DNA of 5,113 nt from Chloroflexota bacterium. Lineage in GTDB: Bacteria; Chloroflexota; Dehalococcoidia; SM23-28-2; RBG-16-64-32. This document shows positions 1 through 5,113 of the stretch, piece by piece. The position numbers and the translations under genes are program-made. The notes beneath the pieces were generated by a model that did not search any database, was not told the origin of the DNA, and saw only the letters and a list, made by a program, of their open reading frames with translations. Positions within the stretch are counted from its first letter, which is position 1, and each line of letters starts with the position of its first letter. The DNA is taken from positions 1-5,113 of the forward strand of contig JADFNQ010000114.1 in the NCBI GenBank assembly GCA_022563285.1, read 5' to 3'.

Positions 1-201
1 CTCCGCCAGCCCCTCGATTAGCCCCACAGCGGCCAGGGGGGCGCCCAGGACAGACGTCAGGAACAGCGGCACCAGGGGGTAGACCATCTCCGAGGAGACA
101 TCGGTGAGGAACGAGACGACGCCCAGAATGAACACCGGACGCTTGACGCCGGGAACGGGGGAGTCGGCTTCCTGAGTATCCTGGTTAGCCTCTCTCACCA
201 C
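1..201 (-). CDS. Major facilitator superfamily (MFS) transporter, N-terminal fragment
   Basis: This is the first 67 codons of an inner-membrane transporter; the rest lies beyond the left edge. After a polar cytoplasmic tail (residues 1-22) comes the first transmembrane helix (about 23-47), which carries the sequence SFLTDVSSEMVYPLVPLFLT. That (T)D-x-SSEM-x-YPL-x-P signature is familiar from bacterial MFS drug/metabolite exporters. It is followed by the loop LGAPLAAVGLIEGLAE leading into helix 2. The substrate cannot be told from this fragment. The reading frame has no ATG before residue 39, so the start is taken as GTG at 201, with a second GTG at 198. A loose Shine-Dalgarno GGAG lies at 217-214, 12 bases upstream, which is long. 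The gene is divergent from gyrB, and its own promoter must lie in or near the 202-295 spacer, but I cannot place it. The family call is firm; the exact start is not. Confidence 0.85.
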   Translation of the reverse strand, partial: MVREANQDTQEADSPVPGVKRPVFILGVVSFLTDVSSEMVYPLVPLFLTSVLGAPLAAVGLIEGLAE

Positions 202-230
202 GTTCCCATTGTGCTCCGGTAAACCAATAG

Positions 231-259
231 GTGCCAGATACGTTTCAATATGTTAGAAT
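231..259 (+). promoter_or_regulatory. Probable sigma70-type promoter of gyrB
   Basis: A -10 box TAGAAT (254-259) matches TATAAT at five of six positions. It sits exactly 17 bases after GTGCCA (231-236), which matches TTGACA at four of six. Transcription would begin around 265-267, giving a leader of about 30 bases before the gyrB ATG at 296. The region is visibly richer in A and T than the flanking genes. The promoter also argues against the upstream in-frame GTG at 260 as a start, because it would lie at or before the transcript's 5' end. It is predicted by eye from consensus only. Confidence 0.5.
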
Positions 260-295
260 GTGCATGCCATCACGAAACGCCCCCAAATTATCCCC

Positions 296-2200
296 ATGCC
301 CAAGACCAAGGTAAACGAATACACCGCTGCCGACATCCAGGTGCTGGAGGGGCTGGAGGCCGTACGCCGCCGCCCCAGTATGTACATCGGCTCCACCGAT
401 TCCCGTGGCCTCCATCACCTCGTCTACGAGATCGTCGATAACAGCATCGACGAGGCGATGGCCGGCTTCTGCAACGAGGTTGACATCCGCATCAAAACGG
501 ACGGCTCCGTAGTCGTCTCCGACAACGGGCGCGGCATCCCCACCGATAAGCACTCTCGCACCGGCAAGTCCGCCCTGGAGACGGTGATGACCTACCTCCA
601 CGCCGGCGGCAAGTTCGATCACCAGGCGTACAAGGTGTCCGGCGGCCTGCACGGTGTCGGCGCCGCCGTAGTCAACGCCCTCTCCTCCAACATGTGGGTG
701 GAGGTGCGCCGCAACGGCAAGATCTATCGCCAGGAGTACTCCCGCGGCAAGGCCAAGGGCGCCCTTAAGACAGTGGGCAACGGGGCCAAGACCAGCGGCA
801 CCACCACCGGCTTCGTGCCCGACCCGGAAATCTTCCCGGAGATAGACTTCGACTTCCACACGCTGGCCCAGCGCTTCCGCGAAATGGCGTTCCTCACCAA
901 GGGCGTCTGGGTCCACTTCACCGACGAGCGCAGCGGGCTCGAGGTCAGCTACTACTTCGAGGGCGGCATCAAATCGTTCGTCAAGCGGCTGAACAGGGAC
1001 CGCAACGCCCTCCACGACCCCTTCTACATGGAGCGAATCGCAGACGGCACCATCATCGAGGTGGCGCTCCAGTACAACGATAGCTTCACGGAGTCCGTCT
1101 TCGCCTTCGCCAACTGCATCAACACCATCGACGGCGGCACCCACCTCACCGGCTTCCGCTCCGCCCTCACCCGCGTCCTGAACGACTACGCCCGCAAGCA
1201 GAAGATCCTCAAGGATAGCGACTCCAACCTCTCCGGTGAGGACGTCCGCGAGGGGCTGGTGGCCGTGATCAGCGTCAAGGTCCCGGAGCCCCAGTTCGAA
1301 GGCCAGACCAAGACCCGCCTGGGTAACGCCGAGCTCAAGGGCCTCGTCGAGTCCGCCCTGGGGGAAGGGCTCTCCCGCTATCTGGAGGAGCACCCCTCCG
1401 ACGCCCGTCGCATCATCGAGAAGTGCCTCACCTCGGCCCGCGCCCGCGACGCCGCCCGCAAGGCCCGCGACCTCGTGATCAAGCGCGGCGTGCTGGACGA
1501 CTCGATCCTCCCCGGTAAGCTCGCCGACTGCTCGGAACGAGACCCCGAGCTCCGCGAGCTGTTCATCGTTGAGGGTGACTCCGCCGGCGGCTCTGCCAAG
1601 CAGGGCCGCGACCGCCGCTTCCAGGCTATCCTTCCCCTCTTCGGCAAGATCCTCAACGTGGAGAAGGCCCGCCCCGACAAGATCCTCACCCACGAGGCCA
1701 TCAAAGCCGTAATTACAGTCCTGGGCGCCGGCTTCGGTGAGGAGTTCGACCCGGCCAAGCTCCGTTACAATCGGGTCATCATCATGACCGATGCTGACGT
1801 CGACGGCGCCCACATCCGTACGCTGCACCTCACCTTCTTCTTCCGCTACATGCGGGAGCTAATTGAGCTGGGCCACCTGTACATCGCCCAGCCTCCCCTG
1901 TACCTCATCCAGCACGGCAAGGACTCTCGCTGGATATACACCGATAAGGAGAAGGACAGCTACCTCAGCCGGCTGAAGGACGGCAAGTTCAGAGTCCAGC
2001 GCTACAAGGGGCTGGGCGAGATGAACGCGGAGCAGCTCTGGGATACCACCATGGACCCCGCCCGTCGCACACTTCTCCAGGTGACTGCAGACGACGCCAT
2101 AGCGGCGGACAGCGTCTTCACTCAGCTCATGGGCGAGGAAGTGGCCCCCCGAAAGAAGTTCATCCAGAGCCACTACGACAAAGCTACACTGGACGTCTAG
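296..2200 (+). CDS. gyrB: DNA gyrase subunit B (type IIA topoisomerase ATPase/TOPRIM subunit)
   Basis: GyrB hydrolyses ATP and, with GyrA, introduces negative supercoils into DNA. It is complete at 634 residues, normal for GyrBs lacking the proteobacterial C-terminal insertion. The GHKL ATPase domain (about 35-180) shows YEIVDNS with catalytic Glu45 and Mg-binding Asn49, SDNGRGIP with Asp76, and the ATP-lid GGLHGVG at 116-122. The transducer domain (about 225-395) carries QTK at 337-339, with Lys339 contacting ATP. The TOPRIM domain (about 421-535) has EGDSAGG at 426-432 and the metal-binding DADVD at 499-503. YKGLGEMN (570-577) marks the C-terminal region and favours GyrB over ParE. Phe449 is odd: it sits in PLFGKILNVEK, where E. 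coli has Lys447 and Arg is common. ATG 296 gives the usual short N-terminus before YTAADIQVLEGLEAVRRRP. No clear Shine-Dalgarno precedes it, only pyrimidine-rich and AT-rich sequence. It is likely the first gene of a four-gene operon. Confidence 0.97.
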   Translation: MPKTKVNEYTAADIQVLEGLEAVRRRPSMYIGSTDSRGLHHLVYEIVDNSIDEAMAGFCNEVDIRIKTDGSVVVSDNGRGIPTDKHSRTGKSALETVMTYLHAGGKFDHQAYKVSGGLHGVGAAVVNALSSNMWVEVRRNGKIYRQEYSRGKAKGALKTVGNGAKTSGTTTGFVPDPEIFPEIDFDFHTLAQRFREMAFLTKGVWVHFTDERSGLEVSYYFEGGIKSFVKRLNRDRNALHDPFYMERIADGTIIEVALQYNDSFTESVFAFANCINTIDGGTHLTGFRSALTRVLNDYARKQKILKDSDSNLSGEDVREGLVAVISVKVPEPQFEGQTKTRLGNAELKGLVESALGEGLSRYLEEHPSDARRIIEKCLTSARARDAARKARDLVIKRGVLDDSILPGKLADCSERDPELRELFIVEGDSAGGSAKQGRDRRFQAILPLFGKILNVEKARPDKILTHEAIKAVITVLGAGFGEEFDPAKLRYNRVIIMTDADVDGAHIRTLHLTFFFRYMRELIELGHLYIAQPPLYLIQHGKDSRWIYTDKEKDSYLSRLKDGKFRVQRYKGLGEMNAEQLWDTTMDPARRTLLQVTADDAIAADSVFTQLMGEEVAPRKKFIQSHYDKATLDV

Positions 2201-2227
2201 AGCAGGACCGAAGCCCCCGGACACTCC

Positions 2228-2887
2228 GTGACTCACCCGCCAGCACTCGAGAGCATCCTCCCCCAGCGGCCGCTGCTGCGCGGCTGGTTCCACCTCTACG
2301 CAGCCATCGCCGCTATCGCCGGCGCGGTCCTCCTGGTGCTTCTCGCGAACTCCCCACGAGCGTACGTGGGCGCCGCGATCTTCGGCGCCAGCCTGATCCT
2401 CCTGTACACCACCAGCGCAGCCTACCACCGTATCACCTGGTCGCCGCGCCTGCGCGGCATCGTCCGGCGGCTGGACCACTCGATGATCTTCGCCCTCATC
2501 GCCGGCACCTACACACCCATCTCCCTCCTGGTGCTGAACACCGCCTGGTGGATCAGCGTGCTCTCCGTAGTCTGGGGGATCACCGCCGTCGGTATCCTCC
2601 TGAAGGTCGTCCTGCCCGGCGCGCCCAAGTGGCTGTCGGTAACGCTCTACGCCATCGTTGGCTGGCTGGCCCTGGTGACGCTGCCCCAACTGCTGGCCTG
2701 GTTGACCATCGGCTCCCTGGCGCTGCTCCTGCTGGGCGGGGTACTCTATACGCTTGGGGGAGTGGTATACGCCGCCGGGAAGCCCAACCCCTACCCCCGC
2801 TGGTTCGGCTACCATGAGGTGTTCCACGTGCTCGTCATCGCCGGGAGCGTCCTGCACTACACGCTCGTGGCGATCTACCTGCTCTAG
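2228..2887 (+). CDS. trhA: Hemolysin III / TrhA family (PAQR-like) seven-helix membrane protein
   Basis: This is a 219-residue integral membrane protein with about seven hydrophobic helices (roughly 18-40, 45-64, 84-103, 107-127, 135-155, 160-182 and 197-218). The family's metal-site residues are all visible: S63-x3-H67 in TSAAYHR, D83-H84 in RLDHSMIF, and H196-x3-H200 in GYHEVFHVL. GTYTP (93-97) and the PNPYPRWFGYHE stretch before the last helix are also typical. The family belongs to the CREST superfamily of putative metal-dependent hydrolases and is linked to membrane-lipid homeostasis; the hemolysin name is historical and does not imply toxicity. The start is GTG 2228, the only plausible start after the gyrB stop, which lies in the same frame 27 bases upstream. 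No good Shine-Dalgarno is visible, so reinitiation after gyrB is possible. The symbol follows the family name; orthology to the E. coli gene is not shown. Confidence 0.88.
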   Translation: MTHPPALESILPQRPLLRGWFHLYAAIAAIAGAVLLVLLANSPRAYVGAAIFGASLILLYTTSAAYHRITWSPRLRGIVRRLDHSMIFALIAGTYTPISLLVLNTAWWISVLSVVWGITAVGILLKVVLPGAPKWLSVTLYAIVGWLALVTLPQLLAWLTIGSLALLLLGGVLYTLGGVVYAAGKPNPYPRWFGYHEVFHVLVIAGSVLHYTLVAIYLL

Positions 2888-2939
2888 CGCCCCCCGGCCC
2901 ACGTCCGCCCAGCCCCGCCTGCGTCCCACCCTGGAGATC

Positions 2940-2944
2940 GAGGT
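2940..2944 (+). promoter_or_regulatory. Ribosome binding site of the methyltransferase gene
   Basis: GAGGT at 2940-2944 ends three bases before ATG 2948, and a second purine run, GGAG, lies at 2933-2936, 11 bases before the ATG. This supports the ATG as the start. The rest of the 60-base spacer from the preceding gene (2888-2947) is C-rich. I see neither a promoter nor a terminator hairpin with a T run in it, so read-through from upstream is expected. Confidence 0.5.
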
Positions 2945-2947
2945 CCG

Positions 2948-3625
2948 ATGACCCAGCCCTCCGATGCCGATCGCGTTTCCTCGTTCATCCTCGATCTGTA
3001 CGGCGGCGATCCCTACGCCCACGTCCGTGACGCCTCCAACGAGCACCGTGAGACTCACGGCCCAGACTGCGGTGTCTACCCCTCCGACCCCATCAAGATG
3101 CGCCTCATCTCCACCCTGATCCGGGCCTCCGGGGCCAAGCGCATCCTGGAGATCGGCTGCGGGCTCGGCTACAGCGCCCTCTGGCTAGCGGAGGCCTCGG
3201 GCCCTGACGGGCACGTCGATACCGTAGACCGCTTCCCCGAGCACGTCGCCCTGTCCCGTCAATACGCGGCGGAGGCCGGCTACTCAGACCGACTTCAGGT
3301 GATCGAGGGGGATGGCGCCGATGTCCTGACCACCCTCTCCGGCCCCTACGACCTCGTCCACGACGACGCCTGGTTCGCCAAGGAGCCGCCTTACCTGGAC
3401 CGGATGATCGAGCTCGTGCGTCCGGGCGGCCTCATCGCCCTCTCCAACTGGTTCCTCCTAGAGGACGCCGTGACCGGCAAGCCGCAGATGGACTGGTCGG
3501 CCTCCGCCGGGCCGGACTGGGCCGATCACGTCCAGGCCTACGCCCGCAAGCTCGCTGCCCACCCGCAGCTCAGCCTATCCTTCGTTCTCCGGCCCTGGCT
3601 GGCACTGGCCGTGAAGACGCCATGA
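2948..3625 (+). CDS. Class I SAM-dependent methyltransferase, O-methyltransferase-like
   Basis: This is a 225-residue soluble protein with a Rossmann-type SAM-binding fold. Motif I is ILEIGCGLGYSALWLA (66-81). The end of strand 2 is VDTVDR, where Asp94 is the probable ribose-binding acidic residue. GDGADVL (121-127) corresponds to the adenine-loop region. YDLVHDDAWF (134-143) and LVRPGGLIALSNWF (156-169) occupy the places of the IDADK and LLRPGG-DN motifs of COMT/CCoAOMT-type enzymes (COG4122). The substrate is unknown. The catalytic-metal Asp-Asn pair of that family reads Ser166-Asn167 here, so metal dependence is uncertain. It begins 60 bases after the TrhA-type gene, and its TGA overlaps the next gene's ATG as ATGA (3622-3625), so the two are probably translationally coupled. 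The fold assignment is secure; the subfamily is tentative. Confidence 0.85.
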   Translation: MTQPSDADRVSSFILDLYGGDPYAHVRDASNEHRETHGPDCGVYPSDPIKMRLISTLIRASGAKRILEIGCGLGYSALWLAEASGPDGHVDTVDRFPEHVALSRQYAAEAGYSDRLQVIEGDGADVLTTLSGPYDLVHDDAWFAKEPPYLDRMIELVRPGGLIALSNWFLLEDAVTGKPQMDWSASAGPDWADHVQAYARKLAAHPQLSLSFVLRPWLALAVKTP

Positions 3626-4062
3626 GCGAGCCCGCCGCCACGGCGCTCATCGTGGAGACCACAGCCGAAGAAGACTGCCCCCTGGAGTTCTTCGGCGATA
3701 GCGCTGACATCGTCTACTTCATCTCCTTCGCCCACTCGGAACGCTACGGCTCCAGCCATCCCCTGTCTAAGGCCGCTCGCATCCTCAAGCGGCTCCGCAT
3801 CAACCTCGTGCCCCTACTTACCTTCGCTGACGCCCGCACCGAGAGCGCGGCCGAGGAGCAGGCGCTGGAGACGATGTGGCAGGACCCAGCGCCCCTGGCG
3901 GAGTGCGCCCGCCGTGTGGCTCAGGAGATCGAGGCGTCTGAGCAGCTCCGCGAGCTCTCCGCGGACTTCCCGGAGCTGCCTGACCGCCTGCGGGAGCTGG
4001 CGTCGATGGCGGACTGGGCCGCCGAACGCGGCGCCAAAATCCGGCTCACCTACGTTCTGTAG
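3622..4062 (+). CDS. Conserved-looking hypothetical protein of unknown function, coupled to the methyltransferase
   Basis: I do not recognise this 146-residue protein. It is predicted to be soluble, with no signal peptide or membrane segment. The N-terminal part (about 7-70) looks like an alternating strand/helix fold, with hydrophobic runs ATALIVETT, ADIVYFISFAH and INLVPLLTFAD. After that comes a long acidic, Ala/Glu/Leu-rich helical part (about 73-136) that may form a helical hairpin or coiled coil. It ends with a short basic hydrophobic tail, AKIRLTYVL. The coding case rests on three things: its ATG overlaps the methyltransferase stop as ATGA, codon use matches its neighbours, and the frame is open to a clean TAG. 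Its last 13 bases overlap the tail of the convergent nadD. It could be a partner or regulator of the methyltransferase, but that is only an inference from the overlap. Confidence 0.7.
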   Translation: MSEPAATALIVETTAEEDCPLEFFGDSADIVYFISFAHSERYGSSHPLSKAARILKRLRINLVPLLTFADARTESAAEEQALETMWQDPAPLAECARRVAQEIEASEQLRELSADFPELPDRLRELASMADWAAERGAKIRLTYVL

Positions 4063-4658
4063 AGCCCCTGCTTCCGGATGTACTCCTCCACCGCAGCCGG
4101 CACCAGGTTGCCTATCGGCTGGCCGCCGCGCACCCGCTCCCGTATCTCCGTGGCGCTCACCGCCAGCACGGACATCCTCAGCCAGATGACACGCTCCCCT
4201 AGCCCCGGCAACCGCCGCTCCGCCTCCTCCAGCGCCTCCGGTGAGCTGTCCGCCCGCCGCGCCACCGCCAGCCGCGCCAGCTCCAGGATACGCTGCGGGC
4301 GCTCCCAGTTCGGAAGGTCCATCAGGGCGTCCTCCCCCACTAGGAAGAACAGCTCGTCCTCAGGACGATCATCCCTTAGCGCCTCCAGCGTGTCGGCCGT
4401 GTAGGAGGGCCCCGCCCGCTCCAGCTCCAACGTCGATACTGGGAACGCGGCCTCGCCCTCCAGCGCCCTTCGCAGCATCGCCAGCCGGTGCTCGTTGGAG
4501 GCGATCATCCGCCCGGCCTTCCGCCAGGGCTGGCCCGCGGGCAGGAACAGCACCTCATCCAGGCCCAGCTCGTCGCGGGCCGCGTTAGCCAGCGCCAGGT
4601 GACCCCTGTGCACGGGGTCGAACGTCCCACCCAGGATACCCAGCCTCAACCGGGCCAC
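4050..4658 (-). CDS. nadD: Nicotinate-nucleotide adenylyltransferase
   Basis: NadD joins ATP and nicotinate mononucleotide to give nicotinate adenine dinucleotide plus pyrophosphate, a cytosolic step in NAD synthesis. The 202-residue protein is of normal length. It has the nucleotidyltransferase signature GGTFDPVHRGHL (10-21, with the H-x-GH pair at His17/His20), GPSYTADTLEAL (83-94), FFLVGEDALMDLPNW (104-118) for the nicotinate side, and the second ATP motif SATEIR (168-173) before VPAAVEEYI. The start is uncertain. GTG 4658 gives MARLRLGILGG and overlaps obgE by 13 bases. TTG 4649 gives MRLGILGG, which is closer to typical NadDs, overlaps the obgE stop as TTGA, and has GGAG eight bases upstream. 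I list the longer form but find the TTG equally or more attractive. The gene follows obgE in one operon; rsfS, often next in other bacteria, is absent. Confidence 0.95.
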   Translation of the reverse strand: MARLRLGILGGTFDPVHRGHLALANAARDELGLDEVLFLPAGQPWRKAGRMIASNEHRLAMLRRALEGEAAFPVSTLELERAGPSYTADTLEALRDDRPEDELFFLVGEDALMDLPNWERPQRILELARLAVARRADSSPEALEEAERRLPGLGERVIWLRMSVLAVSATEIRERVRGGQPIGNLVPAAVEEYIRKQGLYRT

Positions 4659-5113
4659 TCCAGCTCAAGGTCGCCCAGACGCACACGGTCCCCGGGCCGC
4701 GCCCCCGCCCGGCGCAGCGCCCCGCTTACACCCCAGCGGCCCAGCCGCCACCACAGCTCCTGCCTCCCCTCCTCCATCCCCATAGGCATCATCTCCGCGA
4801 ACGTCACCACCCGCTCCCCCTCCACCCGGAAGCCTTCGCCCTCACGCCGCACGTTGAAGCGGCGACCCAGAGGCTGCGGCCTGATAATCGGTATCTCATC
4901 CGGCGGTCTCTCCTCTTCCTGAACCGCCAACCTCTCCACCAACTGCCGCACAAGCTCGTCAGTGCCCCGGCGCTCGGCTGCAGACAGGAATAAGGGCGTC
5001 ACCCCTCTCTCATCGAACACCAGCTTGAGTTCCGATATCCGCTCCTCCACCTCTGGCAGGTCAATCTTATTCACCACCACCAGCTGCGGCCTCTTAGCCA
5101 GCGTCTCACTATA
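4646..5113 (-). CDS. obgE: GTPase Obg (ObgE/CgtA), C-terminal fragment
   Basis: This is the last 155 residues of the ribosome-associated GTPase Obg, which acts in large-subunit assembly and stress signalling. The N-terminal Obg fold and G1-G3 motifs lie beyond the right edge. Visible in order are YSETLAKRPQLVVVNKID (residues 1-18 of the fragment) with the guanine-specifying G4 motif NKID, the G5 motif in LFLSAAERRGTDEL (41-54), and an acidic Pro-rich linker (65-78). The OCT C-terminal domain (about 87-154) ends in the typical GALRRAGARPGDRVRLGDLELEW. The OCT domain is present and normal in length, and no basic or acidic extension follows it. The frame stays open to the window edge at 5113, so GTG codons near 5080 are internal valines within the G4 strand and not starts. 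The TGA at 4648-4646 overlaps the start of nadD, which indicates co-transcription and probable translational coupling. Confidence 0.95.
   Translation of the reverse strand, partial: YSETLAKRPQLVVVNKIDLPEVEERISELKLVFDERGVTPLFLSAAERRGTDELVRQLVERLAVQEEERPPDEIPIIRPQPLGRRFNVRREGEGFRVEGERVVTFAEMMPMGMEEGRQELWWRLGRWGVSGALRRAGARPGDRVRLGDLELEWPG
4658..4661 (-). promoter_or_regulatory. Shine-Dalgarno favouring the internal TTG start of nadD
   Basis: On the minus strand GGAG reads 4661 to 4658, inside the last codons of obgE. It is eight bases from TTG 4649, an ideal distance, but runs into GTG 4658 and so cannot serve that start. For GTG 4658 the only upstream purine run is a weak GAG five bases away. 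This decides between the two nadD starts if the SD is used. Confidence 0.4.

Noticed and set aside
262..267. GCATGC palindrome near the predicted transcription start
   Set aside because: It is a six-base palindrome with no flanking symmetry, too short to call a binding site.
241..279. Inverted repeat CGTTTC (241-246) / GAAACG (274-279) bracketing the gyrB -10 box as a possible operator
   Set aside because: A six-base arm pair 27 bases apart is expected by chance in a spacer of this size, and neither arm extends by pairing. There is no second copy to support it.
260..295. Upstream GTG at 260 as the gyrB start, adding 12 residues
   Set aside because: It directly abuts the predicted -10 box and so would precede the transcript start. 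The extra residues are unlike GyrB N-termini, and ATG 296 gives the usual beginning.
245..1828. Very long minus-strand open frame (527 codons) opposite gyrB
   Set aside because: It is antisense to unmistakable gyrB motifs. The translation is a repetitive Gly/Val/Ala/Asp/Leu-rich string with no recognisable domain, as expected from the complement of GC-biased codons.
1859..3058. Minus-strand open frame (399 codons) spanning the gyrB end, the membrane-protein gene and the methyltransferase start
   Set aside because: It crosses three gene boundaries on the opposite strand, shows low-complexity Gly/Asp/Gln composition, and lies over clear homologues of known families. It is a shadow frame.
4078..4922. 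Plus-strand open frames opposite nadD and obgE
   Set aside because: Their translations are Ser/Arg/Pro/Ala-rich low-complexity strings with no motifs, while the minus strand carries clear NadD and Obg signatures.
1..5113. Search for tRNA, rRNA, CRISPR repeats, insertion sequences, attachment sites or defence-type genes
   Set aside because: No cloverleaf-like segment, spaced direct repeat, terminal inverted repeat, transposase motif or composition break was seen by eye. Intergenic space is under 100 bases everywhere.

Overview
This is an ordinary, GC-rich bacterial chromosome segment carrying housekeeping genes. Every gene prefers G or C at third codon positions, and codon use looks alike throughout. 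I see no mobile element, CRISPR array, tRNA, rRNA or integration scar. The style of the GyrB protein (634 residues, no proteobacterial insertion), the high GC and the obgE-nadD pair would fit Chloroflexota, perhaps Dehalococcoidia. That assignment is an inference from memory of these families, not a search result.

Layout. Positions 1-201 (minus) hold the start of a major facilitator transporter that runs off the left edge. A 94-base divergent spacer (202-295) follows, with a recognisable sigma70-type promoter facing right. Next come four plus-strand genes: gyrB (296-2200), a seven-helix hemolysin III/TrhA-type membrane protein (2228-2887), a SAM-dependent methyltransferase (2948-3625) and an unrecognised 146-residue protein (3622-4062) that overlaps the methyltransferase stop through ATGA. 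The gaps are 27 and 60 bases and then an overlap, so a single transcript from the gyrB promoter is likely. From the right edge, on the minus strand, come the C-terminal third of the GTPase Obg (5113-4646) and nadD (4658-4050), which overlap at their junction. The two gene groups converge and overlap by 13 bases at 4050-4062.

Roles. GyrB is the ATPase and TOPRIM subunit of DNA gyrase; its partner gyrA is not in the window. NadD makes the dinucleotide precursor of NAD, and Obg is a ribosome-associated GTPase. The membrane protein, methyltransferase and unknown protein have no obvious shared pathway. The tight coupling of the last two is the best hint of a specific, unassigned function. I found no convincing new biological system. 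The items most worth a second look are the methyltransferase/unknown-protein pair, the phenylalanine in the GyrB TOPRIM motif, and the tail-to-tail overlap without a visible terminator.
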